A DNA stretch of 64,000 nt from Bradyrhizobium lupini (GCF_040939785.1 NZ_CP162553.1:7583001-7647000); one strand, 5' to 3'; shown: positions 37,780 to 49,250, numbered from the stretch's first letter. The notes: generated by a model not told the origin, from the sequence alone. A program made the numbers and translations.

Positions 37780-38334
37780 ATGTTCGACATCGGGTGGAGT
37801 GAACTGGTCCTGATCGGGGTCGTGGCCCTGATCGCCATCGGCCCGAAAGAGCTGCCGGGCGTGCTGCGCATGGTCGGGCAGTGGATGGGCAAGGCGCGCA
37901 AGATGGCCGCCGAATTCCAGGGCCAATTCCAGGAAGCGATGCGCGAGGCCGAAATGGCCGACCTCAAGAAGAGCTTCGACGAGGTCAAGGAAGCGGCTTC
38001 CGGCTTCGCCGGCAACAATTTGATGACCTCGCTCCAGAAAGACGTCAGCGACGCGCTCCGCGTCGATGCGCTGGACAAGCCCGCCGAGACCTCGATCTCC
38101 ACCGCTGTCGAACCGTCGGCGACTTCAAGCGAAGCGCTGACGACGCCCACCACGCCGGAAGCGCCGACGCCGGAGACCTTCGTGGAAGCCGAGGCACATG
38201 CGGCCGTGAACGAGCCGCTCGCCATCACCCGTGAGGTCGAGCAGGCGCAGGTCGCTCAAGGTTCGGTCACGCAAGATTCGGTCACCCAGGACACTGCGCC
38301 GGCCGAGGCGATTAAGGGCGCCAAAGCGTCATGA
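37780..38334 (+). CDS. tatB: Twin-arginine translocase subunit TatB
   Basis: 184 residues. N-terminal [27 protein letters not shown] is diagnostic of TatB; an amphipathic helix and a long Thr/Glu/Ala-rich acidic tail follow, as is usual in alphaproteobacteria. Its stop overlaps tatC start in ATGA. TatB and TatC form the substrate receptor. Confidence 0.96.
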   Translation: MFDIGWSELVLIGVVALIAIGPKELPGVLRMVGQWMGKARKMAAEFQGQFQEAMREAEMADLKKSFDEVKEAASGFAGNNLMTSLQKDVSDALRVDALDKPAETSISTAVEPSATSSEALTTPTTPEAPTPETFVEAEAHAAVNEPLAITREVEQAQVAQGSVTQDSVTQDTAPAEAIKGAKAS

Positions 38335-39143
38335 GCGCCGCCGATATCGAGGCCAGCAAAGCTCCCCTGATGGACCATTTGATCGAGCTGCGTTCGCGGC
38401 TGATCAAAGCGCTGCTCGGCTTCGGCATTGCCTTCATCTTCTGCTTCTTCTTCGCCAAGCAGATCTACAACGTGCTGGTCTGGCCGTTCGTGTGGATCGC
38501 GGGTCCCGAGAACTCGAAATTCATCTATACCGCGCTGCTGGAATATTTCATCACCCAGCTCAAGCTCGCGCTGTTCGGCGCCGGCTTCATCTCGTTCCCG
38601 ATCGTCGCGACACAAATCTATAAGTTCGTCGCTCCCGGACTCTACAAGCACGAGAAGCAGGCCTTCCTGCCGTATCTGGTCGCGACCCCGTTCTTCTTCG
38701 TGCTGGGCGCAGCACTGGTCTATTTCGTCGTGCTGCCCATGCTGGTCCGCTTCTCGCTCGGCATGCAGCAGGCCGGCAGTGACGAGACCGCGCAGATCCA
38801 GCTGCTGCCCAAGGTCGGCGAATATCTGTCGCTGATGATGTCGCTGATCTTCGCCTTCGGCATCGCCTTCCAGCTTCCGGTGATCCTGACGCTGCTGGGG
38901 CGCATCGGCATCGTCACGTCTAAAATGCTGCGCGAGAAGCGCCGCTATTTCATCGTCGTTGCCTTCGTCATCGCGGCCGTTCTGACCCCGCCCGATGTGC
39001 TCAGCCAGTGCTCGCTCGCGATTCCCTTGCTCGCGCTCTACGAGGGCTCGATCATCGCGGTGGGAATTGTGGAGAAGAAGGCGGCAGCTTCGCAAGCCTC
39101 TAGCGGCACCGACGTATCGACGCCGGCCAATCCGGCAGAGTAG
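38331..39143 (+). CDS. tatC: Twin-arginine translocase subunit TatC
   Basis: 270 residues with six membrane helices. Signature segments: [19 protein letters not shown] near the N-terminus and [15 protein letters not shown] [23 protein letters not shown] near the end. Recognises twin-arginine signal peptides. Overlaps tatB by 4 bases; the tatABC order is complete. The repeat at 39161-39261 lies directly downstream. Confidence 0.96.
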   Translation: MSAADIEASKAPLMDHLIELRSRLIKALLGFGIAFIFCFFFAKQIYNVLVWPFVWIAGPENSKFIYTALLEYFITQLKLALFGAGFISFPIVATQIYKFVAPGLYKHEKQAFLPYLVATPFFFVLGAALVYFVVLPMLVRFSLGMQQAGSDETAQIQLLPKVGEYLSLMMSLIFAFGIAFQLPVILTLLGRIGIVTSKMLREKRRYFIVVAFVIAAVLTPPDVLSQCSLAIPLLALYEGSIIAVGIVEKKAAASQASSGTDVSTPANPAE

Positions 39144-39160
39144 GGCGCCCCATACTCCGG

Positions 39161-40673
<1,513 letters not shown>

Positions 40674-40767
40674 GCGTGCCGCCAATCTGAAACGGAGAAA
40701 CGTTTGGTTGCGAAGATCGGGCGGCCGGTTATCCTGCCGGCCACCCGACAACGCGAACCGATCGTTC

Positions 40768-41130
40768 ATGGCCTTGCACCGCGATATCTTCTGGGTCGGC
40801 AGACAATGGGCGGTGACGGGTGCCGGTATCCAGGCCGTCGATCAGCGGCTGCGTGGCGTGCTCGACATCGCGATCACGCGGCTCTGGGACGACGATCTGG
40901 TCCAGAGCCGGCGGGCCAAGCCCGGTGTGAATGCAGCCGATTTCGACCAGGCGCTAACGCTGGCACGTGACCGCTTTCCACAGGCGCCGGTGCCGGACCC
41001 ATTCGTCGCGCAGCTGGAGGCGCTCGGCGTGATTGAGGCGCCGATGGTGAGCCCGGTCGTGCCGGCGATGAGATTGCACGCGGAGGGCCGGCTTGCGCGC
41101 TTTCTGCCGCAATGGCGAGTTCGCCGATAA
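40768..41130 (+). CDS. Hypothetical protein between serS and surE
   Basis: 120 residues from ATG 40768 (MALHRDIFWVGRQWAVTG). Soluble, no signal peptide, mixed alpha/beta composition. I do not recognise the family; it looks conserved among Bradyrhizobium, by memory. The in-frame extension upstream to 40708 is Arg-rich and not chosen. Same strand as serS and surE. Confidence 0.65.
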   Translation: MALHRDIFWVGRQWAVTGAGIQAVDQRLRGVLDIAITRLWDDDLVQSRRAKPGVNAADFDQALTLARDRFPQAPVPDPFVAQLEALGVIEAPMVSPVVPAMRLHAEGRLARFLPQWRVRR

Positions 41131-41231
41131 CCGCCAAGCCGGCGACCAGGTGCCGCCCGGTCGGCCGGTTTGCCTGATCGGCCCCGGCCGGATAAGACGG
41201 CTCAGACCCGCTTCAGGAATCGACCTTTCCC

Positions 41232-41999
41232 ATGCGCATTCTCTGCACCAATGACGACGGCATCCACGCCCCCGGCCTCAAGGTCCTGGAGGAGATCGCG
41301 CGCGCATTGTCCGATGACGTCTGGGTGGTCGCGCCTGAGCTCGACCAGTCCGGCGTGTCGCATTCGCTGTCGCTCAACGATCCGCTGCGCCTGCGCGAGG
41401 TCGGTCCGCGGCATTTCGCGGTGCGCGGCACGCCGACCGACTGCGTCATCATGGGCGCGCGCCACATCCTCGGCGCCAAGCTGCCCGATGTCGTGCTGTC
41501 CGGCGTCAACAAGGGCCGCAACGTCGCCGAGGACGTGGTCTATTCCGGCACCATCGCCGGTGCGCTGGAGGGCACCATCCTGGGGCTGCCGTCCTTCGCC
41601 CTGTCGCAGGAGTTCAGCGTGGAGACCCGCGACCGGCCGCTGTGGGACACGGCCCGCAAATTCGGGCCCGACATCCTGCGCAAGGTGATCGCCGCCGGCA
41701 TCCCGAAGGACACCGTCATCAACGTCAACTTCCCGGCCTGCGCGCCGGAGGATGTGCTGGGCATCCGCGTGACGCGGCAAGGCAAGCGCAATCTCGGCTT
41801 CCTTAGGATCGACGAGCGCAGGGACGGCCGTGGCAATCCGTATTTCTGGATCGGCTTCGAGCGCACCGCGATGATGGATACGCCGGCCGACGGCACCGAT
41901 CTCGCGGCGCTCCGCGAACGCTACGTCTCCGTCACGCCGCTCAGGCTCGACCGGACCAACGAGGCGTTTTCCGAGGCGCTGAGTGCGACGCTGAAGTAA
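41232..41999 (+). CDS. surE: 5'/3'-nucleotidase SurE
   Basis: Metal-dependent nucleotidase/exopolyphosphatase, 255 residues. Metal site TNDDG at about 7-11, SGVSHSLS, GTPTDCV, and LSGVNKGRN. Complete. It is followed directly by a 17-base-period duplication of its end (see repeat at 41986-42016) and then pcm on the same strand: surE-pcm is a conserved pair in many proteobacteria, here separated by a response regulator gene on the opposite strand. Confidence 0.96.
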   Translation: MRILCTNDDGIHAPGLKVLEEIARALSDDVWVVAPELDQSGVSHSLSLNDPLRLREVGPRHFAVRGTPTDCVIMGARHILGAKLPDVVLSGVNKGRNVAEDVVYSGTIAGALEGTILGLPSFALSQEFSVETRDRPLWDTARKFGPDILRKVIAAGIPKDTVINVNFPACAPEDVLGIRVTRQGKRNLGFLRIDERRDGRGNPYFWIGFERTAMMDTPADGTDLAALRERYVSVTPLRLDRTNEAFSEALSATLK

Positions 42000-42016
42000 G
42001 TCCGACGCTGAAGTAA
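41986..42016 (+). repeat. Tandem duplication at the surE stop
   Basis: The 14-mer cgacgctgaagtaa occurs twice with a 17-base period (41986-41999 and 42003-42016). The first copy carries the surE stop; the second lies just downstream. A short slippage duplication. Confidence 0.8.
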
Positions 42017-42034
42017 TCCGACCTGGAATGGGGC

Positions 42035-42406
42035 CTAGCCGCCGCGAAGCGCGGCTTCGATGGTCTTGCCGAGGGCGTCGAGCTGAAATGGCTTCTGAAG
42101 CGCCGGCCGATCGCGGTACTGCTCGGGCAGGCCCGAGGAACCGTATCCGGTGGCGAAGATGAACGGGCAGCCCTTCGCCTTGATGACATCGGCGACCGGC
42201 GAGATGACCTTGCCGTTGACGTTGACGTCGAGAATGGCGATGTCGAACTCGGTTGCCTGGGCGAGCCGCATGGCTTCGGTGATGTCGCCCGCCTCGGCTG
42301 CGATCTTGTAGCCAAGCTCTTCGAGCATGTCCGCGACCATCATCCTGATCATCACCTCGTCTTCGACGAGGAATACAGAGCGGCCAGTAAGCCCCGTCGC
42401 GGTCAT
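42035..42406 (-). CDS. CheY-like single-domain response regulator
   Basis: 123 residues from ATG 42406 with AAGGA at the right distance (the longer in-frame start at 42424 would place this RBS inside the gene). Receiver only: VFLVEDEVMIR, phosphoacceptor D60 (IAILDVNVNG), FATGYGSSG and a QKPF lysine. Leftward, between surE and pcm. The ATGYG form is typical of regulators paired with HWE/HisKA_2 kinases; no such kinase gene is close. Confidence 0.9.
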   Translation of the reverse strand: MTATGLTGRSVFLVEDEVMIRMMVADMLEELGYKIAAEAGDITEAMRLAQATEFDIAILDVNVNGKVISPVADVIKAKGCPFIFATGYGSSGLPEQYRDRPALQKPFQLDALGKTIEAALRGG

Positions 42407-42631
42407 GGTCGAGTCCTTGCCCATTGCCAAAAACGTTCGCAGATAACATGAATCGACGCAATGCGCGTTTCGACGAACGGATGCCTGAAAATGGCCATCG
42501 CGGCTCGCCCGTTGCAAGCCAATTTATGGTCAACTACGCCATCCGAAGCCTATCATGGGTTCCCTGAGCCGGAACAGGAATCTCGCGCCCAGGTTGGGCG
42601 TCCCGGACCGAAAACACAGCACAAGCAGGCA

Positions 42632-43282
42632 ATGACCCCCCATCAGCACCCGCCGGAAAAGATGATGTTTCAGCTCACGCTGAGGCGTCGGGGCATCAGC
42701 GACCAGGCGGTCCTGAGGGCCATGGAGGAGGTGCCGCGCGATCAATTCGTCGACGACGCCGATCGGGACGGCGCATATCGCGACAGCGCGCTCCCGATCG
42801 CCTGCGGGCAGACCATCAGCCAGCCCTTTGTCGTCGCCTACATGACCGAGCAGCTCCAGCTTCAGAAGAAGCACCGCGTCCTCGAGATCGGCGCCGGCTC
42901 GGGCTACCAGGCGGCGGTGCTGTCGCGGCTCGCCGGCCAGGTGTTGACGGTCGAGCGCTACCGCAAGCTTGCGGATGCCGCACGTATCAGGCTTGAAAAA
43001 CTCAACTATCACAACGTCGAGGTGATGCTGGGCGACGGACTCAATCTGCCCCCCAATATTGGCCCGTTCGATCGCATCATCGTCACGGCCGCGATGGAGC
43101 AGCTCCCGGAGAACCTGGTCGAGCGGCTGGAGGTGGGTGGCATCCTGATCGCGCCCGTCGGCCCGCATCAGGGGGTGCAGACGCTGATCCGGCTGAGCCG
43201 GACCGAAGCCGGGATCGAGCGCAAGGAACTCGTCGAGGTCCGCTTCGTGCCGGCGCTGCCCGGCGTGGCGCGGGAGCTGTAG
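42632..43282 (+). CDS. pcm: Protein-L-isoaspartate O-methyltransferase
   Basis: 216 residues from ATG 42632. SAM motif [19 protein letters not shown], upstream [19 protein letters not shown] (isoaspartate-binding), and the post-motif [20 protein letters not shown]. Repairs damaged aspartyl residues. Downstream gene is nlpD, giving the pcm-nlpD order also seen in enterobacteria. Confidence 0.95.
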   Translation: MTPHQHPPEKMMFQLTLRRRGISDQAVLRAMEEVPRDQFVDDADRDGAYRDSALPIACGQTISQPFVVAYMTEQLQLQKKHRVLEIGAGSGYQAAVLSRLAGQVLTVERYRKLADAARIRLEKLNYHNVEVMLGDGLNLPPNIGPFDRIIVTAAMEQLPENLVERLEVGGILIAPVGPHQGVQTLIRLSRTEAGIERKELVEVRFVPALPGVAREL

Positions 43283-43391
43283 AATTCCGGATTGGCTGCG
43301 CTGCCAACATCTTATTGGGAGGGTTAAGCCGTTATTTACTCGGCGCGTGTTTACTTAAAACACCAGTTCTGTTGCGTACGAGTGAGTAACC

Positions 43392-44777
43392 ATGTCCGTT
43401 GCCGCCGAGTTGCTTTACTCGCGCCGTGTGCCGCAGGTCGCGGTGCTGGCGCTGATCTCCTTCAGCTTCGCAGGGTGCAGCGCCGACATGTCGTCGCGCA
43501 TGTCCCAGTCGAACTTCTCCAATCCCTTCGCGCAGGAATCGACCGGTTCAGTGCAGCAGGCCCCGCCGCCGCAGCGTGAGTTGCCGCAATATTCGCGGCC
43601 GCAGACGCAGTCCGGTTATTATCAGTCGCAGCCTTTGCCGCCGGCGGTATCCACGCCGCAATCCTACCCCGTTGCAGCAGGCGGTGTGTCCGGAGGCGGA
43701 CGCGGCGTGGGCTCCTACGCACCCCCGGCGCAGCCGCATCTCGAGACCACGGCCACCGTGCCGCCACGCTCGGTTGCAGCCGCCCAGCCGGTCGGCGGAA
43801 CCAAGATCATCGTCGGCACCAGCGATACGCTCGACCTGCTTGCCAAACGCTATCGCGTCACGCCGCAGGCGATCCTCGCCGCCAACGGCTATAAGGGGCC
43901 GCGCGCGCTCTCGCCCGGCCAGCAACTGATCATTCCGCACCAAGCTACGGCGGCTGCGCCCGCGCCGCTTATGGCTCCCCTTGCCGCTGCCCCAGCGCCC
44001 GCTGCGAAGCCGGTTGCGGCCGTTGCCGCGCCGTCAAGCACGCACTTCGTGAACCACGGCGACACGCTCGCCAGCATTGCCCGCAAGAACCATATCTCGG
44101 CGGCCGAATTGGCCCGCGCCAACGGCCTCGATCCCTCTGCAAAACTCAAGCTCGGCGCCAGGCTGGCCGTGCCCGGGGCCAAGACCGCCGCTGTCGCAGC
44201 ACCGCTTGCCGCGGCTCCGGTCGGAGCCGCTCCCGTCGCGGGGACGCTGCAGCCGGTTGCTGCCGCGCCTGCGCCCGCCACCAAGATGGCCGCCGTCGCC
44301 GCGCCGGTGCAGAGCGCGCGCCTGGCCCAGGCCACCGCCAACGTCGAAGACAAGGCCGCGGACACTCCCGCGAAAGCTGCGGAGACCACCAGCGCGCTGC
44401 CGACTTTCCGCTGGCCGGTGCGCGGCAAGGTGGTCACGAGCTACGGCGCCAAGACCAATGGCAAATCCAACGACGGCATCAATCTCGCGGTGCCCGAGGG
44501 CACGCCGGTCAAGGCGGCCGAAGACGGTGTCGTTGCCTATTCCGGCAACGAGCTGAAAGGTTACGGCAATCTGGTGCTGGTTCGGCACTCCAACGGCTAC
44601 GTCACCGCATATGCCCATGCGAGTGAGCTGATGGTGAAGCGCGGCGATACCATCAAGCGCGGCCAGGTCATTGCCAAGTCGGGTCAATCCGGGGAGGTGG
44701 CGTCGCCGCAGCTCCACTTCGAGATCCGCAAGGGATCGAGCCCGGTTGATCCGCTTCAATTCCTGAACGGGGCGTGA
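43392..44777 (+). CDS. nlpD: NlpD-like lipoprotein with LysM repeats and degenerate M23 domain
   Basis: 461 residues. Lipoprotein signal with lipobox FAGC near residue 33. Gln/Pro-rich linker, two LysM repeats (about 137-180 and 217-257), a second Ala/Pro linker, and a C-terminal M23 domain (about 345-461). The M23 metal motif HxGxD is replaced by NDGINLA, so one zinc His and the Asp are lost, while LHFEIR keeps one His. This is the EnvC/NlpD pattern: an amidase activator rather than a peptidase. Located after pcm, as in many genomes. Confidence 0.93.
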   Translation: MSVAAELLYSRRVPQVAVLALISFSFAGCSADMSSRMSQSNFSNPFAQESTGSVQQAPPPQRELPQYSRPQTQSGYYQSQPLPPAVSTPQSYPVAAGGVSGGGRGVGSYAPPAQPHLETTATVPPRSVAAAQPVGGTKIIVGTSDTLDLLAKRYRVTPQAILAANGYKGPRALSPGQQLIIPHQATAAAPAPLMAPLAAAPAPAAKPVAAVAAPSSTHFVNHGDTLASIARKNHISAAELARANGLDPSAKLKLGARLAVPGAKTAAVAAPLAAAPVGAAPVAGTLQPVAAAPAPATKMAAVAAPVQSARLAQATANVEDKAADTPAKAAETTSALPTFRWPVRGKVVTSYGAKTNGKSNDGINLAVPEGTPVKAAEDGVVAYSGNELKGYGNLVLVRHSNGYVTAYAHASELMVKRGDTIKRGQVIAKSGQSGEVASPQLHFEIRKGSSPVDPLQFLNGA

Positions 44778-44806
44778 TGAGGCCTACATTGTCTCCCAAC
44801 TGAAGC

Positions 44807-44910
44807 TGTCGTCGCCCGGCTTAACCGGGCGACCCAGTACGCCGCGGCCTCTCGATCGATCACAACCGTCTCTGGAATACTGGATCTCCCGCTTTCGCGG
44901 GCGATGACAG
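44807..44910. repeat. Intergenic repeat (CTGGAATACTGGAT family), copy 2
   Basis: Shares 'cccagtacgccgcggcct' and 'tctggaatactggat...ctttcgcgggcgatgaca' with 39161-39261, but the first hairpin is different: 'gtcgcccggcttaaccgggcgac'. Between convergent nlpD and the ATPase gene. Confidence 0.8.
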
Positions 44911-44934
44911 TTTTGGGTTGGGCTATGACTGTGG

Positions 44935-45861
44935 CTACGTCGCCGCCAGCTTGACGCCGAGCCGTCCCGCAAGCTCCTGGACGAACTGCCAGGCGACACG
45001 GCCCGAGCGCGAGCCGCGCGTCGTCGACCATTCAAGTGCCTCGCGTTCCAGGGCGTCATCGTCGATCTTCACGCCGAAATGGCTGCAATAGCCCCGCACC
45101 ATGGCGAGATATTCGTCCTGGCTGCACCGGTGGAAGCCGAGCCAGAGACCGAAGCGATCCGACAGCGAGACCTTCTCCTCGACGGCTTCGCCGGGATTGA
45201 TCGCGGTCGAGCGCTCGTTCTCGATCATCTCGCGCGCCAGCAGATGGCGGCGGTTGGAGGTGGCGTAGAGGATGACGTTCTCCGGCCGCCCCTCGATGCC
45301 GCCTTCGAGCACCGCCTTGAGCGATTTGTAGGACGCATCATTGCCGTCGAACGAGAGGTCGTCACAGAACACGATGAAACGGAAGGATGAGGCGCGAAGC
45401 TGTTCCATGAGGGCGGGCAGGCTCTCAATGTCCTCGCGATGAATCTCGATCAGCTTCAGTCTGTCGGCCGGTTTGCGCTCCGCGTTGATGCTGGCATGCG
45501 CCGCCTTCACCAGCGACGACTTGCCCATGCCGCGCGCGCCCCAGAGCAGCGCGTTGTTGGCGGGCAATCCGTTGGCGAAACGCTCGGTGTTCTCCATCAG
45601 GATGTCGCGCATCCGGTCGACGCCCTTGAGCAGGAACATTTCGACGCGGCTGACCCGCGGCACCGCCGCAAGGCGGCCGTCCGGGTGCCAGACGAAAGCA
45701 TCCGCCTGCTTGAACGACTCGCGTTCGGCGGCGGGCTTGCCTTGCGCGGAGAGGTGCGCCGCAATCGTCTCCAGCGCGCGAACGATGCGCTGCTGGGAGA
45801 CGTTTTGGTTCGTCTTGGACGTCGTCTTGGAAATCGTCTTGGAAGCCGCCTTGAGGGCCAC
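44935..45861 (-). CDS. DUF815-type AAA+ ATPase, N-terminus probably cut by a missing base
   Basis: 308 residues from GTG 45861. Walker A GARGMGKSSLVKA, Walker B FIVFCDDLSFDG, sensor LYATSNRRHLL. Family DUF815, function unknown. The frame upstream of the GTG stays open as an Ala/Lys/Pro-rich tail (KPSKSPAGKGPRTP) but has no start codon; an ATG at 45950 in another frame would join it if one C (a G on this strand) were added to the run of four at 45944-45947. That gives about 30 more residues beginning MPPKPSKSPAGK. I favour the longer form. Confidence 0.88.
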   Translation of the reverse strand: MALKAASKTISKTTSKTNQNVSQQRIVRALETIAAHLSAQGKPAAERESFKQADAFVWHPDGRLAAVPRVSRVEMFLLKGVDRMRDILMENTERFANGLPANNALLWGARGMGKSSLVKAAHASINAERKPADRLKLIEIHREDIESLPALMEQLRASSFRFIVFCDDLSFDGNDASYKSLKAVLEGGIEGRPENVILYATSNRRHLLAREMIENERSTAINPGEAVEEKVSLSDRFGLWLGFHRCSQDEYLAMVRGYCSHFGVKIDDDALEREALEWSTTRGSRSGRVAWQFVQELAGRLGVKLAAT

Positions 45862-46130
45862 CTTGGGACGTTTTGCCGCGACGCCGGCTGCCTTCGCGGC
45901 AGGGGTGCGAGGGCCTTTGCCGGCCGGGCTTTTGCTCGGTTTTGGGGCATGTCCGAAGTTCCTGAGAATGCAGCCTTATCGGGCCTGTGCGCGCGCCGCA
46001 AGGTGGCTAAAAGGGCGGTCTGGCAGCGTTGCAATTGGGGCAATGGCCGCTATAGTCCGCGCGAATTTGACCGAACCGGTCGCCATTTGGGCCTGACCGG
46101 TTTTCCCCCGTTCTCACGAGGATCGTCCGA

Positions 46131-46496
46131 ATGCTGATTACCCCTGCGTATGCCCAGGCTGCGGGCGCCGGCGACACCAGCGGCATGCTGATGTCTCTGC
46201 TGCCGTTCGCCCTGATCTTCGTGATCATGTACTTCCTGATTCTGCGTCCGCAGCAGAAGAAGGTCCGTGACCACGCCGACCTGGTGAAGAACATCCGCCG
46301 CGGCGACACCGTCGTGACCTCGGGCGGTCTCGTCGGCAAGGTCACCAAGGTTGTCGACGACGACCAGATCGAGTTCGAGATCGCCGATGGCGTGCGCGTG
46401 CGGCAGATGCGCTCGATGGTCTCCGGCGTGCGCGCCAAGGGCGAGCCGGCCAAGGAATCCAAGGAAAGCGCCAAGGAAGACGCCGCGTCGAAGTGA
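46131..46496 (+). CDS. yajC: Preprotein translocase subunit YajC
   Basis: 121 residues. One membrane helix (about 20-40: LPFALIFVIMYFLILRPQQKK) and the conserved basic/acidic region VKNIRRGDTVVTSGGLVGKV. Accessory to SecDF. First gene of yajC-secD-secF. Confidence 0.96.
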   Translation: MLITPAYAQAAGAGDTSGMLMSLLPFALIFVIMYFLILRPQQKKVRDHADLVKNIRRGDTVVTSGGLVGKVTKVVDDDQIEFEIADGVRVRQMRSMVSGVRAKGEPAKESKESAKEDAASK

Positions 46497-46555
46497 GTGC
46501 TTCCGCGAGTCTCTCAAGTTTTCCTGCAAATCTCCTGATCTGACAGGTCCAGTCG

Positions 46556-48160
46556 ATGTTGTATTTCACGCGGTGGAAGGCGCTCGGGATTATCCTGACG
46601 GCGCTGATCGTGTGCCTCTGCGCGGTCCCGAACTTCTTCCCCGAAGCGCAGGTCAAGACCTGGCCCGCCTGGGCGCAGCGTCGGCTCGTGCTCGGCCTCG
46701 ATCTTCAAGGCGGCTCCTATCTGCTGCTCGAGGTCGACGGCAACTATGTGAAGAAGGAGCGGCTCGACCAGGTCCGCGACGACGTTCGCCGGACGCTGCG
46801 CGATGCCAAGATCGGCTTCACCGGCGGCGTCACCGTGCGCAACGACGCGGCCGAGGTTAGGATCACCAAGGAATCGGACCTGCAGCCTGCGCTCGCCAAG
46901 CTGCGCGAGCTGTCCCAGCCGCTGGGCGGACTGGTCGGATCCAGCGGTCAGCGCGACCTGGATGTGACTGACGCCGGCGGTGGCGTGATCCGCCTTACCA
47001 TCCCGCAGGCCGCGATGCTCGACCGCATGCGCAAGACCATCGAGCAGTCGATCCAGATCGTCGAACGCCGCGTCAACGAGCTCGGCACCGTCGAGCCCGT
47101 CATCCAGCGCCAGGGCAACGATCGCATTTTGGTGCAGGTCCCCGGCCTCCAGGATCCGACCCGGCTGAAGGAATTGCTGGGCAAGACCGCGAAGATGGAA
47201 TTCCGCATGGTCGATACGTCGGTGCCGCCCGATCAGGCGCAGCAAGGACGTTTGCCGCCGGAATCCGAGCTTCTGATGAGCGCGTCACCGCCGCCCACAC
47301 CCTATGTGGTCAAGAAGCAGGTGCTGGTCGCCGGCGGCGACCTGACCGATGCCCAAGCGAGCTTCGACCAGCGCACCAGCGAACCCGTCGTGAGTTTCAA
47401 GTTCAATACGTCGGGCGCGCGCAAGTTCTCGCAGGCCACGCAAGAGAACGTCGGGCTGCCTTTTGCGATCGTGCTCGACAACAAGGTCATCTCGGCTCCC
47501 GTGATCCGCGAGCCCATCACAGGCGGACAAGGCCAGATCTCGGGCAGTTTCACGGTGCAATCGGCCAACGATCTCGCGATCCTGCTGCGCGCCGGCGCGC
47601 TGCCGGCACCGCTCACGGTGGTCGAGGAGCGCACCGTCGGTCCGGGCCTCGGCCAGGACTCGATCGAAAAGGGCGAGCTCGCCGCCTATGTCGGCTCGAT
47701 CCTGGTCATCATCTTCATGCTCTTGACCTACCGGCTGTTCGGCGTGTTCGCCAACATCGCGGTGGCCATCAACGTCGCCATGATCTTCGGCCTGTTGTCG
47801 CTTCTCAACGCCACGCTGACGTTGCCCGGCATCGCGGGCATCGTGCTCACCGTCGGTATCGCGGTCGATTCCAACGTGCTGATCTACGAGCGCATCCGCG
47901 AGGAGTTGCGTGGCGGCCGCAACGCGATCTCGGCGATCGACGCCGGCTTCAAGCGGGCGCTTGCGACCATCCTCGATTCCAACATCACCACTTTTATTGC
48001 CGCCGCGGTGCTGTTCTACATCGGTACCGGTCCGGTGCGCGGCTTCGCCGTGACGCTCGGAATCGGCATCATCACCACGGTGTTCACCGCTTTCACCCTG
48101 ACCCGGCTGATCGTGGCCTGGTGGGTGCGGTGGAAGCGGCCGCAGAGCGTGCCGATCTAG
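46556..48160 (+). CDS. secD: Protein translocase subunit SecD
   Basis: 534 residues. First helix (about 8-28), large periplasmic P1 region, then five more helices in the C-terminal RND-type part. Conserved segments LGLDLQGG, GTVEPVIQRQGNDRILVQVPG, VGIAVDSNVLIYERIREELR. Pulls substrates through the Sec channel using the proton gradient. 59 bases after yajC; 10 before secF. Confidence 0.97.
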   Translation: MLYFTRWKALGIILTALIVCLCAVPNFFPEAQVKTWPAWAQRRLVLGLDLQGGSYLLLEVDGNYVKKERLDQVRDDVRRTLRDAKIGFTGGVTVRNDAAEVRITKESDLQPALAKLRELSQPLGGLVGSSGQRDLDVTDAGGGVIRLTIPQAAMLDRMRKTIEQSIQIVERRVNELGTVEPVIQRQGNDRILVQVPGLQDPTRLKELLGKTAKMEFRMVDTSVPPDQAQQGRLPPESELLMSASPPPTPYVVKKQVLVAGGDLTDAQASFDQRTSEPVVSFKFNTSGARKFSQATQENVGLPFAIVLDNKVISAPVIREPITGGQGQISGSFTVQSANDLAILLRAGALPAPLTVVEERTVGPGLGQDSIEKGELAAYVGSILVIIFMLLTYRLFGVFANIAVAINVAMIFGLLSLLNATLTLPGIAGIVLTVGIAVDSNVLIYERIREELRGGRNAISAIDAGFKRALATILDSNITTFIAAAVLFYIGTGPVRGFAVTLGIGIITTVFTAFTLTRLIVAWWVRWKRPQSVPI

Positions 48161-48170
48161 GAGCCTGATC

Positions 48171-49190
48171 GTGAATCACACTGTTCTCATCGGGCTCGGC
48201 GTCCTCATTGCCATTCTCACCGTGGTTGCGGCATTCGGCTGGCTGCCGTCGCTGCGCATCGTCCCCGACGATACCCATTTCGACTTCACGCGTTTTCGCC
48301 GGATCAGCTTCCCGATCTCGGCGGCGTTGTCGATCGTCGCGATCACGCTGTTCTTCACCCATGGACTGAATTTCGGCATCGACTTCCGCGGCGGCACCCT
48401 ACTGGAGGTGCAGGCCAAGTCCGGCACCGCCGATATTGCGGCGATGCGTACGACGTTGGATGCCCTGCGTCTGGGCGAAGTCCAGTTGCAGCAATTCGGC
48501 GGCCCCGCCGATGTCCTGATCCGTGTCGCGGAGCAGCCGGGCGGCGACGCCGCCCAGCAGGAGGCCGTGCAGAAGGTCCGCACCGCGCTTGGCGATTCCG
48601 TCGACTATCGCCGCGTCGAGGTGGTGGGACCGCGCGTATCGGGCGAATTGCTCGCCTACGGCATGCTCGGCCTGATGCTGGCGATCGTCTCGATCCTGAT
48701 CTACCTCTGGTTCCGATTCGAGTGGCAGTTCGCGCTTGGCGCCATGATCGCCAACGTGCACGACATCGTGCTCACGATCGGGTTCATGTCGATCAGTCAG
48801 GTCGATTTCGACCTGACCAGCATCGCGGCGCTTCTGACGATTTTGGGCTATTCGCTCAACGACACCGTCGTCATCTACGACCGCATCCGTGAAATGCTGC
48901 GGCGCTACAAGAAGATGCCGATGCCGCAGCTCCTCAACGAATCAATCAACTCGACGCTGTCGCGCTCGATCATCACCCATTTCACTGTGACGCTGGCGCT
49001 GCTGGCCCTGCTGCTGTTCGGCGGCCATGCCATCCACAGCTTCACCGCGGTCATGATGTTCGGCGTGGTGCTGGTCGGCACCTATACCTCGATCTTCATT
49101 GCGGCCCCGATCCTGATCTATCTCGGCGTCGGCGAGCATCGCGAGGATGCGGTCGATAAGGGTACGCCGGCGAAGAAAAGCAAGGCATGA
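48171..49190 (+). CDS. secF: Protein translocase subunit SecF
   Basis: 339 residues from GTG 48171. Six helices; FGIDFRGGTLLE, YSLNDTVVIYDRIRE. Forms a complex with SecD and YajC. Followed 60 bases later by the NDUFAF3-like gene. Confidence 0.96.
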   Translation: MNHTVLIGLGVLIAILTVVAAFGWLPSLRIVPDDTHFDFTRFRRISFPISAALSIVAITLFFTHGLNFGIDFRGGTLLEVQAKSGTADIAAMRTTLDALRLGEVQLQQFGGPADVLIRVAEQPGGDAAQQEAVQKVRTALGDSVDYRRVEVVGPRVSGELLAYGMLGLMLAIVSILIYLWFRFEWQFALGAMIANVHDIVLTIGFMSISQVDFDLTSIAALLTILGYSLNDTVVIYDRIREMLRRYKKMPMPQLLNESINSTLSRSIITHFTVTLALLALLLFGGHAIHSFTAVMMFGVVLVGTYTSIFIAAPILIYLGVGEHREDAVDKGTPAKKSKA

Positions 49191-49250
49191 TCCGAACCGC
49201 ATGCCCTCGCAGGAGTTTGGGAGGGCAGTAAGCTCATTCGGACGAAGCTC

